This document shows, piece after piece, positions 6,026 to 8,597 of a DNA stretch of 8,597 nucleotides. The notes below the pieces were generated by a model. That model did not search any database. It worked only from the letters and a program-made list of their open reading frames with translations, and was not told the origin of the DNA. Both the position numbers and the translations under genes were made by a program. Source of the stretch: Cyanobacteria bacterium UBA11153. Its GTDB lineage: Bacteria; Cyanobacteriota; Cyanobacteriia; Cyanobacteriales; Coleofasciculaceae. Position 1 is the stretch's first letter; each line of letters opens with the position of its first letter. The DNA lies in assembly GCA_003511885.1 (NCBI GenBank), contig DOIX01000148.1, forward strand, positions 1 to 8,597, in the 5' to 3' direction.

Positions 6026-7639
6026 ATGAATTCTTTTCTCAAAACCCATCCATTCCTTCTCCCGCAGTAAAAACTTCTGTACCTTCCCTGTCGCAGTCTT
6101 CGGTAACTCACAAAACTCCACTTCCCTGGGACATTTAAACCCAGCTAAATGTTGGTGACAAAAACTCATAACCTCCTTCTCACTTACCACCATCTCCGGC
6201 TTTAAAGTCACAAAAGCCTTAGCCACCTCACCCCTTTTCTCATCCGGAATTGCAATTACCGCCACTTCCAATACCGCCGGATGTTTGTAAATTGCCCTTT
6301 CCACCTCAATCGTAGAAATATTCACGCCACTACTAATAATAATATCCTTCGCCCGATCCCTCAGCTCAATATAACCATCAGGATAAACCACTGCTAAATC
6401 ACCACTGTGAAACCACCCACCCCGAAAAGCATTTTTAGTACCCTCCACATCATTAAAATAACCCTTCATCACATTATTTCCCCGCATCACCACTTCCCCC
6501 ATCGTCATACCATCAGCAGCAATATCATTCATATTTTCATCCACCACCCGCATCTCGGCGGCATGAATATAAGGTACACCTTGTCTGGCTTTTAATTTTG
6601 CCCTTTCATCCATTGGTAAATCATCCCAAGGGGCTTGCCATTCACAGACACTATGGGGACCATAAGTTTCAGTTAAACCATAAACATGAGTAATTTCAAT
6701 CCCCAACTCTTCCATAGATTGAATAATCGTCGGTGAAGGTGGTGCGCCTGCGGTAGCGACTCGTAATTTATGGGATAATTTTAAGGTTTTAATGGCTTTA
6801 TCATTGACTAACATAATTAAAATAGTCGGGGAACCACAAAAATGAGTTATTACCTCAGACATGAGTAAAGAAATAACCGTTTCTGGATAAAACTTCCGCA
6901 AACAAACATGAGTCCCCCCAACCGCGATTACGCCCCAAGTAAAACACCACCCATTACAATGAAACATGGGCAAAGTCCACAAATAGACAGTGCGACTATC
7001 CATTCCTAATTCCAAAGCTTCACCCAAAGCATTTAAGTAAGCCCCGCGATGGGTATACATCACTCCTTTCGGTTTGCCGCTAGTACCGCTAGTATAGTTA
7101 ATGGAAATTAAATCATTTTCGTCTTCTAAAGGAGATATCAGTAATTCAGATGCCTCGGTAGCTAAGAAACCTTCATAATCTAAATCAGACAAATTTTCCC
7201 CAGTAACTTTAGCTTCCTCATCTATAATATTCACAATAGCTTCCACTGTCTCTAATTTATCCCGTATTGGTGCTACTAAATTAGATAACTCCTTATCAAC
7301 AAATAACAAACGCGCCCCAGAATCATTTAAAATATACCGAATATCCTTGGGCGCAAGACGAATATTAATCGCTACCAAAATACCACCAGCTAAAGGCACG
7401 CCGAAATGTGCTTCAATCATCTGGGGAATATTGGGACAAAGGAAGGCAACTCTGTCACCTTTTTTTAAGCCCCATCCCTGTAAAGCACTAGCAAGCTGCT
7501 TAACTCTCTGGGCAAATTCTTGATAACTCCATTGTTTTTCCCGGTATATTACCGCAGGTTTATTACGGAATACCGCAGCATTGCGATCGAGGAAGCTTTG
7601 GGGGGTGAGGTGGTTGTAGTAAACTTCAGGAGGAGACAT
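6023..7639 (-). CDS. Acyl-CoA synthetase (AMP-forming), DmdB/AAE-like
   Basis: A 538-residue enzyme of the ANL superfamily, which joins a carboxylic acid to CoA through an acyl-AMP intermediate. All core motifs are present: the phosphate loop YTSGTSGKPKG (182-192), YGLTETYGP (from 320), SGDL with Asp414, ELRDRAKD around 425-432, and PKTATGKVQK with the catalytic lysine at 519. The N-terminus (YYNHLTPQSFLDRNAAVF) resembles the clade of methylthiopropionyl-CoA ligase DmdB and plant acyl-activating enzymes. Such enzymes favour short to medium or aromatic acids, but the substrate cannot be read from sequence. It is shorter than, and unlike, the usual cyanobacterial acyl-ACP synthetase. I start at ATG 7639. 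A GTG at 7690 would add 17 residues, but it lies upstream of the -10 box of the likely promoter and inside a HIP1 site. The stop codon is supplied by element B. Confidence 0.92.
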   Translation of the reverse strand: MSPPEVYYNHLTPQSFLDRNAAVFRNKPAVIYREKQWSYQEFAQRVKQLASALQGWGLKKGDRVAFLCPNIPQMIEAHFGVPLAGGILVAINIRLAPKDIRYILNDSGARLLFVDKELSNLVAPIRDKLETVEAIVNIIDEEAKVTGENLSDLDYEGFLATEASELLISPLEDENDLISINYTSGTSGKPKGVMYTHRGAYLNALGEALELGMDSRTVYLWTLPMFHCNGWCFTWGVIAVGGTHVCLRKFYPETVISLLMSEVITHFCGSPTILIMLVNDKAIKTLKLSHKLRVATAGAPPSPTIIQSMEELGIEITHVYGLTETYGPHSVCEWQAPWDDLPMDERAKLKARQGVPYIHAAEMRVVDENMNDIAADGMTMGEVVMRGNNVMKGYFNDVEGTKNAFRGGWFHSGDLAVVYPDGYIELRDRAKDIIISSGVNISTIEVERAIYKHPAVLEVAVIAIPDEKRGEVAKAFVTLKPEMVVSEKEVMSFCHQHLAGFKCPREVEFCELPKTATGKVQKFLLREKEWMGFEKRIH

Positions 7640-7673
7640 GATCGGGGTTATTTTACTTATTTTGGTTGGCCTA

Positions 7674-7703
7674 ATTATAGGCGATCGCACCTGCCCATGT
7701 CAG
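7674..7703 (-). promoter_or_regulatory. Sigma70-type promoter for the acyl-CoA synthetase gene
   Basis: On the minus strand, CTGACA (7698-7703, five of six to TTGACA) is followed after 18 bases by a perfect TATAAT (7674-7679). The spacer contains the HIP1 octamer at 7681-7688. Transcription should start near 7667, giving a leader of about 28 bases to the ATG at 7639. This makes translation from the upstream GTG at 7690 unlikely. The remaining gap to 7841 shows no gene and no clear terminator. Confidence 0.7.
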
Positions 7704-7841
7704 GGGATCTGAGATCTTGCTGCAATCTCAATACAATAAAATATCTGCTGCTTTTTGGACAATATAGTAGATGTTAGTAACTGTTGTTGCTAGATCTTAA
7801 CCTAGACAGTCATTCATCAAGGGTAGAAGATACATTTAGCC

Positions 7842-8354
7842 TCAATCTAACCCTAACAGCACAATTATAGTACCCAATGTTACCATCAGTACAATTAGAG
7901 ACATCATTAAATATCCTACTGCTGCAAACCAACTAGTTCCACCACATCTCCTGAGAGCCTGCTTTAGAGACTCTTCCGATAAATTTAACCGTCGCAACCT
8001 ATCAATCTTGTTACAGGTGTGTGAGTAATACCAACGATTTCCATAAACTCCACAAATCATTGCCAAAGCAATACCAAGGATATTACTTAAAACTACTGGT
8101 GGTTCTTCATAGTTTAAAATTCCGACAAATAAAATGTATTCAAGTATAGATTCAGCAACGATAATCCCATAAAAGATCAAGGTAATTTTGTACATCTTTC
8201 TGTATGGCAACCAAAGCCCAGAAATCAAAAAAGCAGCAACATTGAAGCCAGATTCATTCCCTTCTCCAGATAGAAAAGCAGACCATCTACTGAGATAGTA
8301 ACCAGAATTATTTCCCACAAACGCTCGAATTTCTTGTTCAGTAGGGGTTGGCAT
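7842..8354 (-). CDS. DUF2628-like small membrane protein
   Basis: A 170-residue predicted inner-membrane protein. A polar N-terminus (1-36) is followed by a short hydrophobic segment ending FLISGLWLPYRKMY (42-55), which resembles the hallmark of DUF2628 proteins. Further hydrophobic segments lie at about 56-80, 86-107 and 141-169. Between them, GVYGNRWYYSHTCNKIDRLRR (from 102) and LKQALRRCGGTSW (130-142) match the family pattern of GN-x-WY, a basic helix and a GG turn. The function of the family is unknown to me. The ATG is well placed behind a strong Shine-Dalgarno. The gene is co-directional with the acyl-CoA synthetase gene but 202 bases upstream of it, and that gene has its own promoter, so co-transcription is not required. 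Confidence 0.85.
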   Translation of the reverse strand: MPTPTEQEIRAFVGNNSGYYLSRWSAFLSGEGNESGFNVAAFLISGLWLPYRKMYKITLIFYGIIVAESILEYILFVGILNYEEPPVVLSNILGIALAMICGVYGNRWYYSHTCNKIDRLRRLNLSEESLKQALRRCGGTSWFAAVGYLMMSLIVLMVTLGTIIVLLGLD

Positions 8355-8360
8355 CGTGTA

Positions 8361-8368
8361 CTCCTCTC
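8361..8368 (-). promoter_or_regulatory. Shine-Dalgarno of the DUF2628-like gene
   Basis: On the minus strand GAGAGGAG ends six bases before the ATG at 8354. It is the clearest ribosome binding site in the window and fixes the start. A TATAAC hexamer at 8396-8401 on the same strand could be its -10 box, but no -35 match is seen. Confidence 0.75.
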
Positions 8369-8413
8369 TCTCTAAATCAAGTACGGACTGGTTGAGTTAT
8401 AGTAACAGGAAAT

Positions 8414-8436
8414 CACAGAGAATCTCTAGCTCTGTG
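8414..8436. promoter_or_regulatory. 7-bp inverted repeat upstream of the DUF2628-like gene
   Basis: CACAGAG (8414-8420) is the exact reverse complement of CTCTGTG (8430-8436) across nine bases. It lies 60-82 bases upstream of the start codon and just upstream of the TATAAC hexamer, a fitting place for an operator. Seven-base arms can arise by chance, so this is tentative. Confidence 0.3.
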
Positions 8437-8466
8437 CCCCAAAGTAATAAAAGTCGCGGTATCCAA

Positions 8467-8537
8467 TAGACATCTCCAAAAACGGGGTTTTTATCTAGAT
8501 AGGGTAAGGGTTTGAGATTATTTTTTGGAGATGTATA
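8467..8537 (+). mobile_element. MITE-like element, copy C
   Basis: A 71-bp copy in the same orientation as copy A. The left end is TAGACATCTCCA and the right end TGGAGATGTATA, one mismatch from a perfect inverted repeat. The mismatch turns the end into TATAAT (8534-8539, using two flanking bases), which sits 16 bases after TTGAGA (8512-8517). This is a near-consensus promoter pointing right. Confidence 0.8.
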
Positions 8538-8539
8538 AT
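8512..8539 (+). promoter_or_regulatory. Promoter-like pair in the right end of copy C
   Basis: TTGAGA (8512-8517) and TATAAT (8534-8539) are separated by 16 bases. The match to a sigma70 promoter is good, but copy D abuts immediately and would form a strong hairpin with C. Activity is therefore uncertain. Confidence 0.4.
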
Positions 8540-8597
8540 AGACCTCTCCAAAAAACAATCTCAAACCCTTGCACTGTCAAGCTCAAAACCTAATTTT
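8539..8597 (-). mobile_element. MITE-like element, copy D, cut by the window end
   Basis: It begins TAGACCTCTCCA and shares the AATCTCAAACCCTT and AAAACCTAATTTT blocks with the reverse complement of the other copies. It is inverted relative to copy C and separated from it by one base. The far end lies outside the window. Confidence 0.75.

Noticed and set aside
7520..7777. Plus-strand 85-codon frame antisense to the start of the acyl-CoA synthetase gene
   Set aside because: It runs across the synthetase N-terminus and its promoter, and has no recognisable product.
2388..8354. A single lipid-metabolism operon or defence island
   Set aside because: The fusion gene and the acyl-CoA synthetase gene are convergent across a 600-base repeat-filled gap, and no defence, toxin or phage gene is present.
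2246..8597. Four similar ~70-bp repeats considered as CRISPR or tRNA-like units
   Set aside because: They are kilobases apart, in both orientations, have transposon-like inverted ends, and show no spacers, cloverleaf or CCA end.

Overview
The window looks like a chromosomal piece of a cyanobacterium, probably a filamentous, repeat-rich one. Five copies of the HIP1 octamer GCGATCGC occur in 8.6 kb. The first gene matches a two-PRC-barrel protein that I recognise as typical of cyanobacteria. The gaps between genes hold the short A+T-rich and TTTGCG-type repeats common in filamentous cyanobacterial genomes. I cannot name the genus. No tRNA, rRNA, CRISPR array or transposase gene is visible.

Layout, left to right. 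Positions 1-411 hold no gene but do hold an inverted repeat. 412-1398 (+) encodes a PRC-barrel protein with an acidic, tryptophan-dotted tail. 1399-1567 is a repeat-filled gap. 1568-2191 (+) encodes an unrecognised 207-residue protein. 2192-2387 holds a 14-bp tandem repeat interrupted by a ~70-bp MITE-like element (copy A). 2388-5420 (+) encodes a 1010-residue fusion of a PlsY-like membrane domain to a PEP-synthase/rifampin-phosphotransferase-like ATP-grasp and phosphohistidine module. 5421-6022 is a convergent gap with two tandem-repeat families, a perfect 23-bp palindrome and element copy B. 6023-7639 (-) encodes an acyl-CoA synthetase with a strong promoter just upstream. 7842-8354 (-) encodes a small DUF2628-like membrane protein. 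The right end holds element copy C and the start of copy D, nearly abutting head to head.

How the genes may work together: the fusion protein and the acyl-CoA synthetase both point to acyl-lipid metabolism. One has the acyl-phosphate:glycerol-3-phosphate acyltransferase fold joined to a phosphotransfer machine; the other activates carboxylic acids with ATP. They are convergent, so they are not an operon, and a shared pathway is only inference. The PlsY-like part keeps the family fold and a glycine-lysine loop but appears to have lost several residues regarded as catalytic in PlsY. It may therefore be a membrane anchor or a lipid-substrate sensor for the phosphotransferase.

The other main theme is the ~70-bp element, present four times. 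Its ends carry promoter-like sequences, and copy B supplies the stop codon of the acyl-CoA synthetase gene.
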